From Paeniglutamicibacter sulfureus (GTDB lineage Bacteria > Actinomycetota > Actinomycetes > Actinomycetales > Micrococcaceae), in contig NZ_JAULBL010000002.1 in the NCBI RefSeq assembly GCF_030512175.1, forward strand, positions 866,149 to 930,148: a DNA stretch of 64,000 bases. Direction: 5' to 3'. Below the pieces are notes generated by a model that was not told where the DNA came from, ran no database searches, and worked only from the letters and a program-made list of their open reading frames with translations. Position numbers and translations under genes: made by a program. Positions 8,116 to 17,085 of the stretch are shown here, one piece after another (positions within the stretch are counted from its first letter, which is position 1; every line of letters starts with the position of its first letter).

Positions 8116-8802
8116 TTAGTGCACCGGTTGCAGCTCCCGGCTCCGCGGCCAGAGGTTTGCCTGCTCCAGGGCGATCAGCCCGTTTGCCATGGTGATTGCC
8201 TCGGGAGTGAAAAGCTTGCCCAGCACCCGCGAGGCACACAGGCGAAGGGCCTGGCCGCGGTGCAACCCGAACCAGTCCATGACGGTGTCCAGGCCGTGCG
8301 GGGTCAGCCGCCACAACTTGTCGGCGTCCTTGACGATTTCGTCGTCGGGGTTCAGCGCATGGGAGCGGGAGTCGTGCCCGTCGATGATCGCGACGACCTG
8401 TTTGATCACCAGTGTATCCACGCGGAGAGATTCCAGGATCTCTATTGCCAGTCGCGCGCCCTCCTTTTCGTGTTGCAAGACCAGCTCGGGTCGTCCGCCG
8501 CCCGGGGCGATGGCTGCGAGCACGAGGCCGGGCTCCACTTGTGACCAGCCGATGTCGTGCAGCATCATTGCCGGCAAAACAACCCCGGGGTCGGCCTGCG
8601 GCCGTTGATCGAGCAGGGCGGCGGCCAAGGAAACGGCGTAGAGGGTGTGGGCGTCGTTGTCGCGCACCGCCAGCAGGCCCCGCGCCTGTCCCCAGATTTC
8701 GCCCAGCAATGGATGGGCTTCGAAAAGATCGGGATGCGGCGGCGGGATGTGCTCTGAGCTGTCGAGTCCAAAGTGGTTGGCCTGTGGGTGAACTTTAATC
8801 AT
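8116..8802 (-). CDS. HD-domain hydrolase
   Basis: This 228-residue HD-superfamily protein has the metal-binding pattern His52, His82-Asp83 (LHDIGW), His143-Asp144 (DGHDSRS) and DADKLW near 159-164. Such enzymes are metal-dependent phosphohydrolases. It sits 95 nt upstream of the IclR gene on the same strand, next to an operon that makes phosphorylated intermediates, so a phosphomonoesterase role there is worth considering; the substrate is unknown. The frame is open to 8913, but the ATG at 8802 begins a sequence that looks coding from its first residues. Neither start has a strong ribosome-binding site. Confidence 0.68.
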   Translation of the reverse strand: MIKVHPQANHFGLDSSEHIPPPHPDLFEAHPLLGEIWGQARGLLAVRDNDAHTLYAVSLAAALLDQRPQADPGVVLPAMMLHDIGWSQVEPGLVLAAIAPGGGRPELVLQHEKEGARLAIEILESLRVDTLVIKQVVAIIDGHDSRSHALNPDDEIVKDADKLWRLTPHGLDTVMDWFGLHRGQALRLCASRVLGKLFTPEAITMANGLIALEQANLWPRSRELQPVH

Positions 8803-8938
8803 GGGCACATGCTTGCACCAACACAACTTAAACCCAAGCGGTGGGTTCCGGGCAGTGGAAACCTCTCTGACAACGACCGGCCGGGATCGGGCCACGATTG
8901 GCTTTGCCTTCATGCCGGTATGGCTTGGTTAAATGGGT

Positions 8939-8985
8939 GAGCACCGGCCGGAAAATTATGGGGGCAATTCTTCCGACCGGTGCTC
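8939..8985 (-). terminator. Hairpin terminator behind the MFS gene
   Basis: Two 15-nt arms, 8939-8953 (GAGCACCGGCCGGAA) and 8971-8985, pair with one exception. Read as minus-strand RNA the exception is a G-U wobble, and a T-rich stretch follows (ACCCATTTAA). This fits termination of the minus-strand transporter gene ending at 9091. Confidence 0.7.
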
Positions 8986-9090
8986 TCATCACTCGCACCT
9001 TCAAGAGGTAACTACGACTCTAGGGAATGATTCTGGGCATTCCATGTGTAGAGGCCTCATATTTCATGTGGCTGCAGTTGGGCGCCTTTG

Positions 9091-10320
9091 CTAGGCGTGG
9101 GAGAAATGCATGCCGCTGCGCCGCCGGACCAGGACCGCGGACAGGATGATGCCCAGGACCGCGAAGCTACAGGTCATCCACCAGGTGGCTGACCAGCCGC
9201 CGGTGCTCATGGCCAGCCACGCCACGATCATCGGGCCGGTGAAGTTTCCGACGTTGTAGATCTGCTGCATCAATCCCATGGCCGCCGGAGCCGAACCGCC
9301 CTCCGGCGCCAGATCCACGGCCATCCGCGTCATGGTCGCCGGTATCATCGCCCCGGCCAGGGAGAAGAAACCGACACAGGCGACTTGCCAGGCCAACCCG
9401 CCGGGAACCGGCGACCAGTCAATGGCAAAGGTCAGCAGGCTGGCCGCGGCCATCAGCACGAACGACAGGAACAACAGGGCACGGGCCGGGGCGCCGCGCT
9501 GGAGCAGCATGCCGGTGACGATGGCACCGACCCCGTTGAGCCCGCCGACAATGGCCGACAAGACCCCGGCATGCGTGCCGCTGAGGCCGCTTTCCCCGTA
9601 GAGCGTGGGCAGGAATCCCACCACGGCCATCCACTGGACCGTGTAGCACCCGAAGACCAGCCCGGCGATCCACACCTTGGACGAACGGGCGGTGATGCCG
9701 ATTCGTCCGGCTGCTGCCTTGGCCCCGCCGGTACCGGCGGGGTGGTCCTTGGGTACCATGCGCAACACCAGCGGGATCGGGATCAGCGTGATCGCGGCCA
9801 TGACCCACCACCACATCTGCCAGGTGCCAACCTGCAGGAAGTAGGCACTGGCAATCAGGCCCACGAAGGTGGCAGTGCCCTGATAGGCGCTCCAGCAACC
9901 GACGGCCATGTTCACGCGGCGGAACGGAGCATGGCGGCGGATCAGGCCAGGCCCGACCACGGTGGCGACGATGAACCCGACGCCCTCGACGGCCCGCGAG
10001 GCCAACAGCGTGTTCGGGCCGATTGACAGGGCGCCAAAGATTGAACCGGCACTCAGGAAGAGCAGCCCCAGCAGCAAGGTCCGACGCTCGCCGATGACCT
10101 CGGCCAACAACGACACCGCCAGGCCGCCGACCATGCCTGCCACCTGCACGATGCCCAATAGCACCCCGGCCGCCAGCAGGGACAGACCCAGGTCTTCCTG
10201 GATCATGGGAAGCGCGGCGGGAAGCTTCCAGATATGCAGCGCAGCGCTGATGCCCGCAACCACCACAACGATCCAGGCGGCATTGCCGCTGGCGGTGCGT
10301 TGGAGGTTCGGTTGGATCAT
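9091..10320 (-). CDS. MFS transporter, CynX/NimT-like
   Basis: This 409-residue integral membrane protein of the major facilitator superfamily has about 12 hydrophobic segments, starting with WIVVVVAGISAALHIWKLPA and including the loop AEVIGERRTLL between segments 2 and 3. The overall look is of the CynX/NimT group. The substrate cannot be read from sequence; its place between two aromatic-catabolism modules suggests a small organic anion. In-frame ATGs occur at 10446, 10368 and 10320. The last has GAAGGA upstream, at a rather long spacing, and gives a normal MFS length. It is transcribed away from the VOC gene at 10518. Confidence 0.78.
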   Translation of the reverse strand: MIQPNLQRTASGNAAWIVVVVAGISAALHIWKLPAALPMIQEDLGLSLLAAGVLLGIVQVAGMVGGLAVSLLAEVIGERRTLLLGLLFLSAGSIFGALSIGPNTLLASRAVEGVGFIVATVVGPGLIRRHAPFRRVNMAVGCWSAYQGTATFVGLIASAYFLQVGTWQMWWWVMAAITLIPIPLVLRMVPKDHPAGTGGAKAAAGRIGITARSSKVWIAGLVFGCYTVQWMAVVGFLPTLYGESGLSGTHAGVLSAIVGGLNGVGAIVTGMLLQRGAPARALLFLSFVLMAAASLLTFAIDWSPVPGGLAWQVACVGFFSLAGAMIPATMTRMAVDLAPEGGSAPAAMGLMQQIYNVGNFTGPMIVAWLAMSTGGWSATWWMTCSFAVLGIILSAVLVRRRSGMHFSHA

Positions 10321-10517
10321 GGTCACGTCAGTTGGTCCTTCGTTGGGCAGTTGATCGGATTCTTCCATGCCTGTGAGACGGAACACGAAGATGTGTCGAA
10401 CCACAACCGGGTGCGGGTCTGCCCGCGGCCTGTCGGATTCCTTCAAGACCTTGACCGCCCGTCCGGCGTCCGATGGAATGGCAAGCAGGAATCCAGGCCA
10501 GCGAAGGGTATTCGATC

Positions 10518-11051
10518 ATGTCCCCGGAACCAACCAGTACGGCAGCAACCGGCAAGCACACGACCAACGGGGTGCCCCACGGTTACACGGCTCTGACGCC
10601 GTTCATCGTGGTTGACCCGGCGCACGAGGCCATCGAGTTCTACCGCCACGTCTTCGGTGCCACGGTGCTCTCGGTGATGCCCGGCGCCCCGGGGGAAGAT
10701 GGCAACGCCACCGTCGCCCATGCGGAGCTCGATTTCGGCAACGGCATCCTGCAGCTCTCCGACCCGCAGCCGGGATACGGGCTGGTCGCGGCCGATGCGC
10801 AACACACCAACAATTCCATCGCGGTCTACGTGCAGGATGTGGACGCCGTCTTCGCACGGGCACTGGAACGCGGAGCCACCGCGGTTGAGCAACCCGCGGA
10901 CTTCGTCTCCGGAGACCGCTTTGCCACCTTCGTGGATGCTTTTGGGCGTCGCTGGAACGTCATGACGCGTGTGGAAGACCTGTCCCGGGAGGAATCCGAA
11001 CGACGGGTTGCCACCTGGCTCGAATCGTTCAACGCCACGGGCACGGATTAG
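10518..11051 (+). CDS. VOC-family (glyoxalase/PhnB-like) protein
   Basis: This 177-residue protein has the vicinal-oxygen-chelate fold signature: PFIVVDPAHEAIEFYRHVFGA, with strands and helices repeated towards VYVQDVDAVFARALERGA and ending FVDAFGRRWNVM. It looks like the PhnB/YdeN-like single-domain group, whose substrates vary widely. GAAGGG lies just upstream of the ATG at 10518. It is divergent from the MFS gene and convergent with the MHS transporter, from which a long hairpin separates it. No specific reaction can be assigned. Confidence 0.75.
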   Translation: MSPEPTSTAATGKHTTNGVPHGYTALTPFIVVDPAHEAIEFYRHVFGATVLSVMPGAPGEDGNATVAHAELDFGNGILQLSDPQPGYGLVAADAQHTNNSIAVYVQDVDAVFARALERGATAVEQPADFVSGDRFATFVDAFGRRWNVMTRVEDLSREESERRVATWLESFNATGTD

Positions 11052-11177
11052 GGGAAAACCAGCGTCGGCTGCCGGCGGTGCAGGCCTGAGCCGCATGTAC
11101 GCGCCCGGGCTTATCCTGGCGCGGTCGTGAAATCCCGGGTGCAATGCGCCCGACTGGCATGGCAAGGACCGGACGCG

Positions 11178-11223
11178 CCAGGGCCCCGCCGACTCCCGTG
11201 GTGGGGAGTCGGCGGGGCCCTGG
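11178..11223. terminator. Bidirectional terminator, perfect 20-bp stem
   Basis: Arms 11178-11197 (CCAGGGCCCCGCCGACTCCC) and 11204-11223 are perfectly complementary around a 6-nt loop. It lies between the convergent VOC (stop 11051) and MHS transporter (stop 11241) genes, so it can serve both. Confidence 0.8.
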
Positions 11224-11240
11224 TCGTGGCGTGCGGGGCG

Positions 11241-12602
11241 TTACTGCACGTGGGCGCCGGAGGCGTTCTCCACCTTGTGCGCGGTGCGGCCCAGCAGGTG
11301 CGTGGGCACCTTGTAGGTTTCCTTGGCCGTCAGCGCGGAGACCGAGGCGATCAGCGCGATCACGGCGGTAAAGATGCTGATGACCACCCAGCCGCCCGGT
11401 GCCAGGCCTCCGAGGGCCGCGACGATGGACGGGGCGAAGCCGGCCATCAGGAAGCCGAGCTGGGTGCCGATGGCCAGGCCGGAGAAGCGGACCTGGGAGG
11501 AGAACATCTCGGCGTAGAAGGACGGCCAGACGGCGTTGGCCGCGGCGTAGGCACACGAGAAGACCAGCAGCGAGAGCGCGAACTGCAACACGGTGTTGCT
11601 GGTTTCCATGGAGCGCAGGTAGAAGGGCATGAATACTGCCGAGGCCACAGCGCCGTAGATGAACACCGGCTTGCGGCCGATCCTGTCGGCCAGCTTGCCG
11701 AAGAACGGTTGGGTGAACAGCGCGCCGATGTTGCCGGCAACCACCAGCCACAGGGTGATGGACTCATCCATGTTGCCGATGGACTTGCCGTAGGAAATGG
11801 CCAGGGTGCCGTAGACGGTGGAGACCGCGGCGATGAAGGCGCAGAAGACCACGCGCAGCACGTCGCGCCAGTGGAAGCGGATCAGCACGCCCAGGGGCAG
11901 CTTGGCGATCTCGTTGTTCTTCTTGGCTTCCTCGAACTCCGGGGTCTCGTGCAGCGAGCGGCGGATGAAGAAGGTGACGATGACGACGACCGCGGAGAGC
12001 CAGAACGGGATGCGCCAGCCGATGCCGAACTTGAATTCGTCCGGCATGGCGACCACGGGAATGAAGATCAACGCGGCCAGGATCTGGCCACCCTGGGTGC
12101 CGGTCAGCGTCCAGGAGGTGAAGAAGGAGCGGCGGTCATCCGGTGCGTGTTCCAGGGTCAGCGAGGAGGCGCCAGCCTGCTCGCCCGCGGCCGAAAGTCC
12201 CTGCAGCAGGCGCGCGAACACCAGCAGGGCCGGGGCCCACCATCCGATCTGGTCGAAGGTTGGCAGGCAGCCGATGGCGAAGGTCGCAGCGCCCATCAGC
12301 ACCAGGGTGAACATCAAGACCTTTTGCCGCCCGATCCGGTCGCCGTAGTGGCCCAGGATCACCGCGCCGATAGGCCGGGCAACATAGGCGAAGCCGAAGG
12401 TCGCCAGTGACATGACGGCGGCATTGGCGCCGGCATCGGGGAAGAACACATGCGGGAAGATCAGTGCGGCCGCGGAGCCGAAGATGAAGAAGTCGTAGTA
12501 TTCGACGGCACTGCCCATGAAGCTGGCCAGGGCGGCCTTGACCGGCGTCCTGCCCCCGGTGCCGGGCGCGTTCTGCGCCGGTGGGTTGTCGGTGTTTGGC
12601 AT
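11241..12602 (-). CDS. MHS-family MFS transporter, probable shikimate/quinate importer
   Basis: This 453-residue member of the metabolite:H+ symporter branch of MFS (ShiA/ProP type) opens with SFMGSAVEYYDFFIFGSAAA, has the loop GHYGDRIGRQKVL after segment 2, and QGLSAAGEQAGAS and RRSLHETPEFEE, all typical of this group. ShiA-type members import shikimate and dehydroshikimate. It is divergent from the quinate/shikimate dehydrogenase gene and shares with it a 166-nt promoter region holding an IclR-type operator, so import of hydroaromatic acids is the natural role. The start at 12602 gives a standard N-terminus. Confidence 0.87.
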   Translation of the reverse strand: MPNTDNPPAQNAPGTGGRTPVKAALASFMGSAVEYYDFFIFGSAAALIFPHVFFPDAGANAAVMSLATFGFAYVARPIGAVILGHYGDRIGRQKVLMFTLVLMGAATFAIGCLPTFDQIGWWAPALLVFARLLQGLSAAGEQAGASSLTLEHAPDDRRSFFTSWTLTGTQGGQILAALIFIPVVAMPDEFKFGIGWRIPFWLSAVVVIVTFFIRRSLHETPEFEEAKKNNEIAKLPLGVLIRFHWRDVLRVVFCAFIAAVSTVYGTLAISYGKSIGNMDESITLWLVVAGNIGALFTQPFFGKLADRIGRKPVFIYGAVASAVFMPFYLRSMETSNTVLQFALSLLVFSCAYAAANAVWPSFYAEMFSSQVRFSGLAIGTQLGFLMAGFAPSIVAALGGLAPGGWVVISIFTAVIALIASVSALTAKETYKVPTHLLGRTAHKVENASGAHVQ

Positions 12603-12672
12603 CGGGTGCTCCTAGGTATGACGGGACAACTGAGGGGGAACTCAACGTGTCTGCGAGACTTGTGTGCGCAAA

Positions 12673-12709
12673 GCGTACGGTTGTACGAATTGCGTACAAC
12701 CACTAGAGT
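12673..12709 (+). promoter_or_regulatory. Promoter of the quinate/shikimate genes with IclR-type operator
   Basis: An inverted repeat GTTGTACG-N5-CGTACAAC (12680-12700) is perfect over 8-bp arms. A further GCGTAC at 12673-12678 directly repeats the one at 12692-12697, so three related boxes lie in a row, as at PcaU/PcaR-type operators. A promoter -35 TTGTAC (12681-12686), 17-bp spacer and -10 TAGAGT (12704-12709) overlaps it. The likely binder is the IclR protein encoded at 15509. Confidence 0.65.
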
Positions 12710-12768
12710 AGAGCTAAATCACATGCAAGACAATCCTCACGCGAAAAATCTCAAGGACTGGAATTTTC

Positions 12769-13641
12769 ATGAGCACCAGCACGCAGTCGTACCTTGTAGG
12801 CCTGATCGGGGACGGGGTCATGCCATCGCTGACTCCGCCCATGCACGAGGCCGAGGCTGACGCCCACGGATTGCGCTACCTCTACCGCCCCATCGACCTG
12901 GCCGAGATCGGCAAGGACGCCACCGAGGTCGGTGAGCTGCTGCGCGCCGGGGCGATGCTGGGATTCAACGCCTTCAACATCACCCACCCCTGCAAGCAGC
13001 TGGTGCTCGAGCACCTCGATGACATCAGCGACGAGGCCCGCGCCATCGGCGCGGTGAATACGGTAGTCATCAAGGACGGCATGTTCCACGGCTACAACAC
13101 CGACGCCTCAGGCTTCTCCTGGGCCCTGGCCAACGGACTGCCGGGAGCCACGCTGGATTCGGTGCTGCAGCTGGGCGTCGGCGGGGCCGGCTCCGCGGTG
13201 GCCTACGCGCTGCTGGACTCCGGGGTAAAGGAGTTGCTGCTGGTGGACCCCGAGGCCACCCGCGCCGCCGAACGCGCCGCGACGCTGGCCATGCAGTTCC
13301 CCGAAGCCACCATCCTGGCCTGCGACTTCGACCAGGTCCCGGCGCTGCTGCCGCGTGTGAACGGCGTGCTCAACGCCAGCCCTGTGGGCATGCACCACCA
13401 TCCCGGGCTGCCCTTCGACATCAGTGGGCTCACATCCGGGCACTGGGTCGCCGACGTGGTCTACCGCCCGGTGGACACGGAACTGATCACCGCGGCCCGG
13501 GCCCTGGGCTGCCGCACCCTGGACGGCGGGCACATGGCAGTGGGCCAAGCGGTCGACGCCTTTGGCATCATCACCGGAACCGCCCCGGACACCGCCCGGA
13601 TGCGCAACCACCTGCTCGAAATGCTGGAGGCGGGCCTCTAA
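12769..13641 (+). CDS. qsuD: Quinate/shikimate dehydrogenase
   Basis: This 290-residue enzyme of the AroE superfamily oxidises quinate and/or shikimate with NAD(P)+ to the 3-dehydro acids. Substrate-site Ser20 and Thr22 (SLTPPMHEAE), catalytic Lys76 (NITHPCK) and Asp112 (YNTDASGF) and a dinucleotide motif (GVGGAGSAV, 136-144) are all present. Biosynthetic AroE usually has Ser where Thr22 is; Thr there goes with quinate use in the C. glutamicum enzyme, and MHEAE also matches that catabolic type. Its stop overlaps the ATG of the next gene by one base. The catabolic role follows from the dehydratase and transporter neighbours. Confidence 0.9.
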   Translation: MSTSTQSYLVGLIGDGVMPSLTPPMHEAEADAHGLRYLYRPIDLAEIGKDATEVGELLRAGAMLGFNAFNITHPCKQLVLEHLDDISDEARAIGAVNTVVIKDGMFHGYNTDASGFSWALANGLPGATLDSVLQLGVGGAGSAVAYALLDSGVKELLLVDPEATRAAERAATLAMQFPEATILACDFDQVPALLPRVNGVLNASPVGMHHHPGLPFDISGLTSGHWVADVVYRPVDTELITAARALGCRTLDGGHMAVGQAVDAFGIITGTAPDTARMRNHLLEMLEAGL

Positions 13642-15482
13642 TGCGCACCTCCATCGCCACCGTCTGCATCTCCGGCACCCTCGAGCAGAAGATGCTCGCT
13701 TGCGCCAAGGCCGGCTTCGACGGCATCGAGATCTTCGAGCAAGACCTCACCGTCTCACCCATGTCCCCCGAGGAGGTTCGCGCCCTGGCCGACCGTCTGG
13801 GCCTGACCCTGGACCTCTTCCAGCCCTTCCGCGACTTCGAGGGCGTGGACGAGGCGACCCTCCGGGCCAACCTGGCGCGCGCCGAGGCCAAGTTCCGGCT
13901 CATGGGCCAGCTGGGCATCGACACCATGCTGCTGTGCTCCAACGTGGGCACCGCGACCATCGACGACGACGAACTCTTCGCCAGCCAGATCCGCGCCCTG
14001 GCCAAGCTCGCCGTCGAGCACGGGGTGAAGATCGCCTACGAGGCCCTGGCCTGGGGCAAGTTCGTGAACACCTACCAGCACTCCTGGAAGATCGTCGAGC
14101 TGGTGGACCACCCCAACGTGGGCCTCTGCCTGGACTCCTTCCACATCCTCTCGCGCGGGGACGACCCGGCGGGCATCGCGGACATCCCTGCGGAAAAGAT
14201 CTTCTTCGTCCAGCTGGCCGACGCCCCGGTGCTCTCCATGGACGTGCTCTCCTGGTCCCGGCACTACCGCGTGTTCCCCGGCGAGGGCGGCTTCGAGCTG
14301 GACGCCTTCATGGGGCACTTGGTCCGCTCCGGCTACGACGGCATCGTCTCGCTGGAGATCTTCAACGACGTCTTCCGCCAGTCCAACGTCGAGCGCACCG
14401 CCGTGGACGGGATGCGCTCGCTGATCTGGCTGCAGGACAAGACCGCCGCGCACCTGGGTACAGGTGCACTTGACTACCCGTTGGGGCTCGCCGCCCTGCC
14501 CGGCGCCCAGGAGCCTTCGGGCTTCGACTACGCCGAGATCCGCACCGAGGACCCGGAAATCGTGGCAGGGATGCTGGCGCAGCTGGGCTTCACCTTCCGC
14601 GGCCAGCACCGTCGCAAGCCGGTCACGCTCTGGAGTGCGGGGGACGCGCGGATCATCATCAACACCCAGCGCAGCCGCGGGATCACCGCGGAGGTCTCCG
14701 GCTTCGGCGTCCAGGTCCCCGAGGCGGCCCTGGGTACCCGGCGCGCCACCGCGTTGAAGGCCCCTGCGGTCCCGCGCCACCACACCGTGGGCGAGGCGCC
14801 GCTGCACGGATTCACCGCACCGGATGCCACCGAGGTGTTCTTCGGGACCACCGCTGACGAGCCCGCCTGGGCCGCCGAATTCGGCGACGGCACCACGCCC
14901 GCGGACACCGGGGCCATCACCGGCATCGACCACGTCAACCTGGCCCAGCCCTGGCAGGCCTTCGACGAATCGGTCCTCTTCTACACCTCCACGCTGAACC
15001 TCACCGCCCGCCCGGGCACCGAGGTCCCAAGCCCCATGGGGCTGGTCCGCTCGCAGGTATTGCGCACGGAAGACGGCGCCGTGCGCCTGGCGCTGAACAT
15101 CGTGCCGCACGGGTTGGAGGACTCCCGGGCCAGCGCCCCGCGCTATCCGGAGCACATTGCGGTGCACACCGATGACATCATCGCCCTGGCCCGCCGCGCG
15201 GTGGCCGCCGGCATGGAGTTCCTGGCCGTGCCGAACAACTATTATGAAGACCTGGCGGCACGCTTCGGGCTGGACGGGGAAACCCTGGCGCAATTGCAGG
15301 AACTGAACCTGCTCTATGACCGCGACGAGCACGGCGAGTTCCTCCATTTCTACACCGAGACCGTGGGATCGATGTTCCTGGAGGTCGTTGAGCGCCGCGG
15401 CGGCTACGACGGCTACGGGGCACCGAACGCACCGGTGCGGCTTGCCGCGCAATTCGAGCGCAACCGCCTGATGACGTACTAG
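13641..15482 (+). CDS. qsuB: 3-Dehydroshikimate dehydratase, fused TIM-barrel and HPPD-like domains
   Basis: This 613-residue enzyme converts 3-dehydroshikimate to protocatechuate. Residues about 1-270 form a xylose-isomerase-like TIM barrel (FDGIEIFEQDL, VKIAYEALAWG, VGLCLDSFHIL, FFVQLADAP). Residues about 290-600 are two VOC modules like 4-hydroxyphenylpyruvate dioxygenase (TGIDHVNLAQPW, HIAVHTDDI, FLHFYTETVG, FLEVVERRGGY). This fused layout and length match QsuB of C. glutamicum (about 618 residues). The gene is translationally coupled to the dehydrogenase (TAATG). The product would enter the beta-ketoadipate pathway, whose genes are not in this window. Confidence 0.92.
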   Translation: MRTSIATVCISGTLEQKMLACAKAGFDGIEIFEQDLTVSPMSPEEVRALADRLGLTLDLFQPFRDFEGVDEATLRANLARAEAKFRLMGQLGIDTMLLCSNVGTATIDDDELFASQIRALAKLAVEHGVKIAYEALAWGKFVNTYQHSWKIVELVDHPNVGLCLDSFHILSRGDDPAGIADIPAEKIFFVQLADAPVLSMDVLSWSRHYRVFPGEGGFELDAFMGHLVRSGYDGIVSLEIFNDVFRQSNVERTAVDGMRSLIWLQDKTAAHLGTGALDYPLGLAALPGAQEPSGFDYAEIRTEDPEIVAGMLAQLGFTFRGQHRRKPVTLWSAGDARIIINTQRSRGITAEVSGFGVQVPEAALGTRRATALKAPAVPRHHTVGEAPLHGFTAPDATEVFFGTTADEPAWAAEFGDGTTPADTGAITGIDHVNLAQPWQAFDESVLFYTSTLNLTARPGTEVPSPMGLVRSQVLRTEDGAVRLALNIVPHGLEDSRASAPRYPEHIAVHTDDIIALARRAVAAGMEFLAVPNNYYEDLAARFGLDGETLAQLQELNLLYDRDEHGEFLHFYTETVGSMFLEVVERRGGYDGYGAPNAPVRLAAQFERNRLMTY

Positions 15483-15508
15483 AAAAGAACAAAGGGGAGT
15501 GGTGAGTC

Positions 15509-16288
15509 ATGGCCGAGCAGCCTGACTACTATGTGAAGTCGGCGGAGAAGACGCTGGCGGTGTTGCTGGCCTTTGATGCAGCCCACCCGCTGCTGACCGT
15601 GACCCAGGTGGCGCAGGCCATCGGAGTCTCGCGTGCCGCGGCCCGCCGCTTCCTGCTCACCCTGGTGGACTTGGGGTACCTGGAGGCCGACGGGAGCGCC
15701 TTCCGGCAGACCCCGCGGGTGCTGGACATCGGTGCCTCCTACCTCTCCGGGCTGACCCTGCCCCAGGTGGCCCGCCCGCACCTGCAGGCCCTGGCAGCCG
15801 AGCTCTCGGAGACCACCGCGCTGTGCGTGCTCGATGACCAGGACATCCTCTACGTGGAGCGCATCGCCGCGCCGCGCATGCATTCGATGAACGTGTCAAT
15901 CGGCAACCGGCTCCCGGCCTGGGCCACCTCGATGGGCCGGGTGCTGGTGGCCGAGCTGCCCGAGGCCGCGCGCGAGGAGTTCCTCTCCAGGGCCAAGCTC
16001 ACCCACTACACCGCCAAGACCGTGGCGAGTATCGACGAGCTGCGCGCGGAGCTCGATACCGTGCGCGCCCAGGGCTGGTCCCTGGTCGCCCAGGAACTGG
16101 ATGAGGGGCTGCGCGGGCTGGCGGTCCCGGTCTACCGCGGGCCGCAGCTGCTCGGGGCGCTGAACGTCTCGGTGCAGCCCGGGCGCATCGGCTCCACCTC
16201 GATCACCGAGGAGATGCTGCCCCTGATGCGCAAGGTCGCCAACGACATTGCCGATGACTTCGGCGGGCGCACCGCGGCGCGCAACTGA
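15509..16288 (+). CDS. IclR-family regulator of the quinate/shikimate genes (PcaU/PcaR-like)
   Basis: This 259-residue regulator has a winged helix-turn-helix (about 10-70, LLTVTQVAQAIGVSRAAARR) and an IclR effector domain (CVLDDQDILYVERI, LPAWATSMGRVLVAELP, WSLVAQELDEGLRGLAVPVY). Those C-terminal motifs are of the PcaU/PcaR/PobR subgroup, which sense protocatechuate, beta-ketoadipate or related acids. It lies 26 nt after the dehydratase gene, with AGGGGAG before the ATG. The operator at 12680 is its probable target, giving feedback control of the divergent transporter and catabolic genes. Confidence 0.9.
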   Translation: MAEQPDYYVKSAEKTLAVLLAFDAAHPLLTVTQVAQAIGVSRAAARRFLLTLVDLGYLEADGSAFRQTPRVLDIGASYLSGLTLPQVARPHLQALAAELSETTALCVLDDQDILYVERIAAPRMHSMNVSIGNRLPAWATSMGRVLVAELPEAAREEFLSRAKLTHYTAKTVASIDELRAELDTVRAQGWSLVAQELDEGLRGLAVPVYRGPQLLGALNVSVQPGRIGSTSITEEMLPLMRKVANDIADDFGGRTAARN

Positions 16289-16298
16289 GACGACGGCG

Positions 16299-16934
16299 CT
16301 AGCGCGCACCCTCGAAGTCGATGCGCATGACCAGACGACGCGGGGTGGGGTGGCTGACCTCCGTGAATCCGGCTTCCTCGAAGATGGACCGGCTGCCCAC
16401 GTACATCTCGCCCCACATGGCCCTTTTTCCCTCGGGCAGCAGGATTGGGTAGCCCTCCACGGCGCTTGCCCCGCGGTCACGGGCGAAGGCCACCGCCGCG
16501 ACGGCCATGGCCCGGCTGACACCCATGCGCCGGTAACCGGTGCGGGTCACGAAGCAGACAGCTGCCCAGACGTCCTGGCTGTCCTTGTCCTCGTCGCGTC
16601 CGCTCCACGGGACCTTCGAGGTGCGCAGTCGCGGGTAGGCGGTGCGCGGTTCGATGGCGCACCAGCCGACGGGCTCGCCCTCGAGATAGCCGACCAACCC
16701 GCTGGTGTTTGTCGCCTTGGGATGCCCGCACGCGGTCTGGGTGCGCAACCGGTTGGCCCGTTCCTCATCGGTGAGCATGTTGAAGCTCTTTCCGGGATTC
16801 TGGAACCACTGGCATTGGCAGTGCCCGGCATCGCCCCGCGTGCCGAAGATCTTTTCCAGGTCCTCGCCGCTGGCCTGGTTCGCCGGAACGATGCGCAGGT
16901 CTGCCCTCTTGGTGGTTTCCTGGTTGGTTTCCAT
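16299..16934 (-). CDS. GNAT-family N-acetyltransferase
   Basis: This 211-residue GNAT protein contains a substrate-side segment GEPVGWCAIEPR, the acetyl-CoA-binding region VTRTGYRRMGVSRAM and a C-terminal MYVGSRSIFEEAGFTEV strand-helix unit. An early CQCQWF sequence near residues 39-44 is unusual but occurs in some actinobacterial GNATs. The stop lies 10 nt from the stop of the convergent IclR gene. The substrate is not predictable. The start at 16934 is the only good candidate. Confidence 0.75.
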   Translation of the reverse strand: METNQETTKRADLRIVPANQASGEDLEKIFGTRGDAGHCQCQWFQNPGKSFNMLTDEERANRLRTQTACGHPKATNTSGLVGYLEGEPVGWCAIEPRTAYPRLRTSKVPWSGRDEDKDSQDVWAAVCFVTRTGYRRMGVSRAMAVAAVAFARDRGASAVEGYPILLPEGKRAMWGEMYVGSRSIFEEAGFTEVSHPTPRRLVMRIDFEGAR

Positions 16935-17085
16935 TGACGAGCACTCCCGCGGACCGTGGCGTGAGCCGCCGGGATTCGGCAGGCTCCCTGGCTTCGAGAC
17001 TGCCAGTGCCGCATTCGCCGGTCAAGGGCCACGTGCCGACCTGTAGCCGTGGTGCGGATTCCTGAGGGGTGCAAGACGAAGGAAA

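Noticed and set aside
13755-15452. A 565-codon open frame antisense to the dehydroshikimate dehydratase
   Set aside because: Pure mirror of a well-supported gene; sequence rich in His, Gly and Val without motifs.
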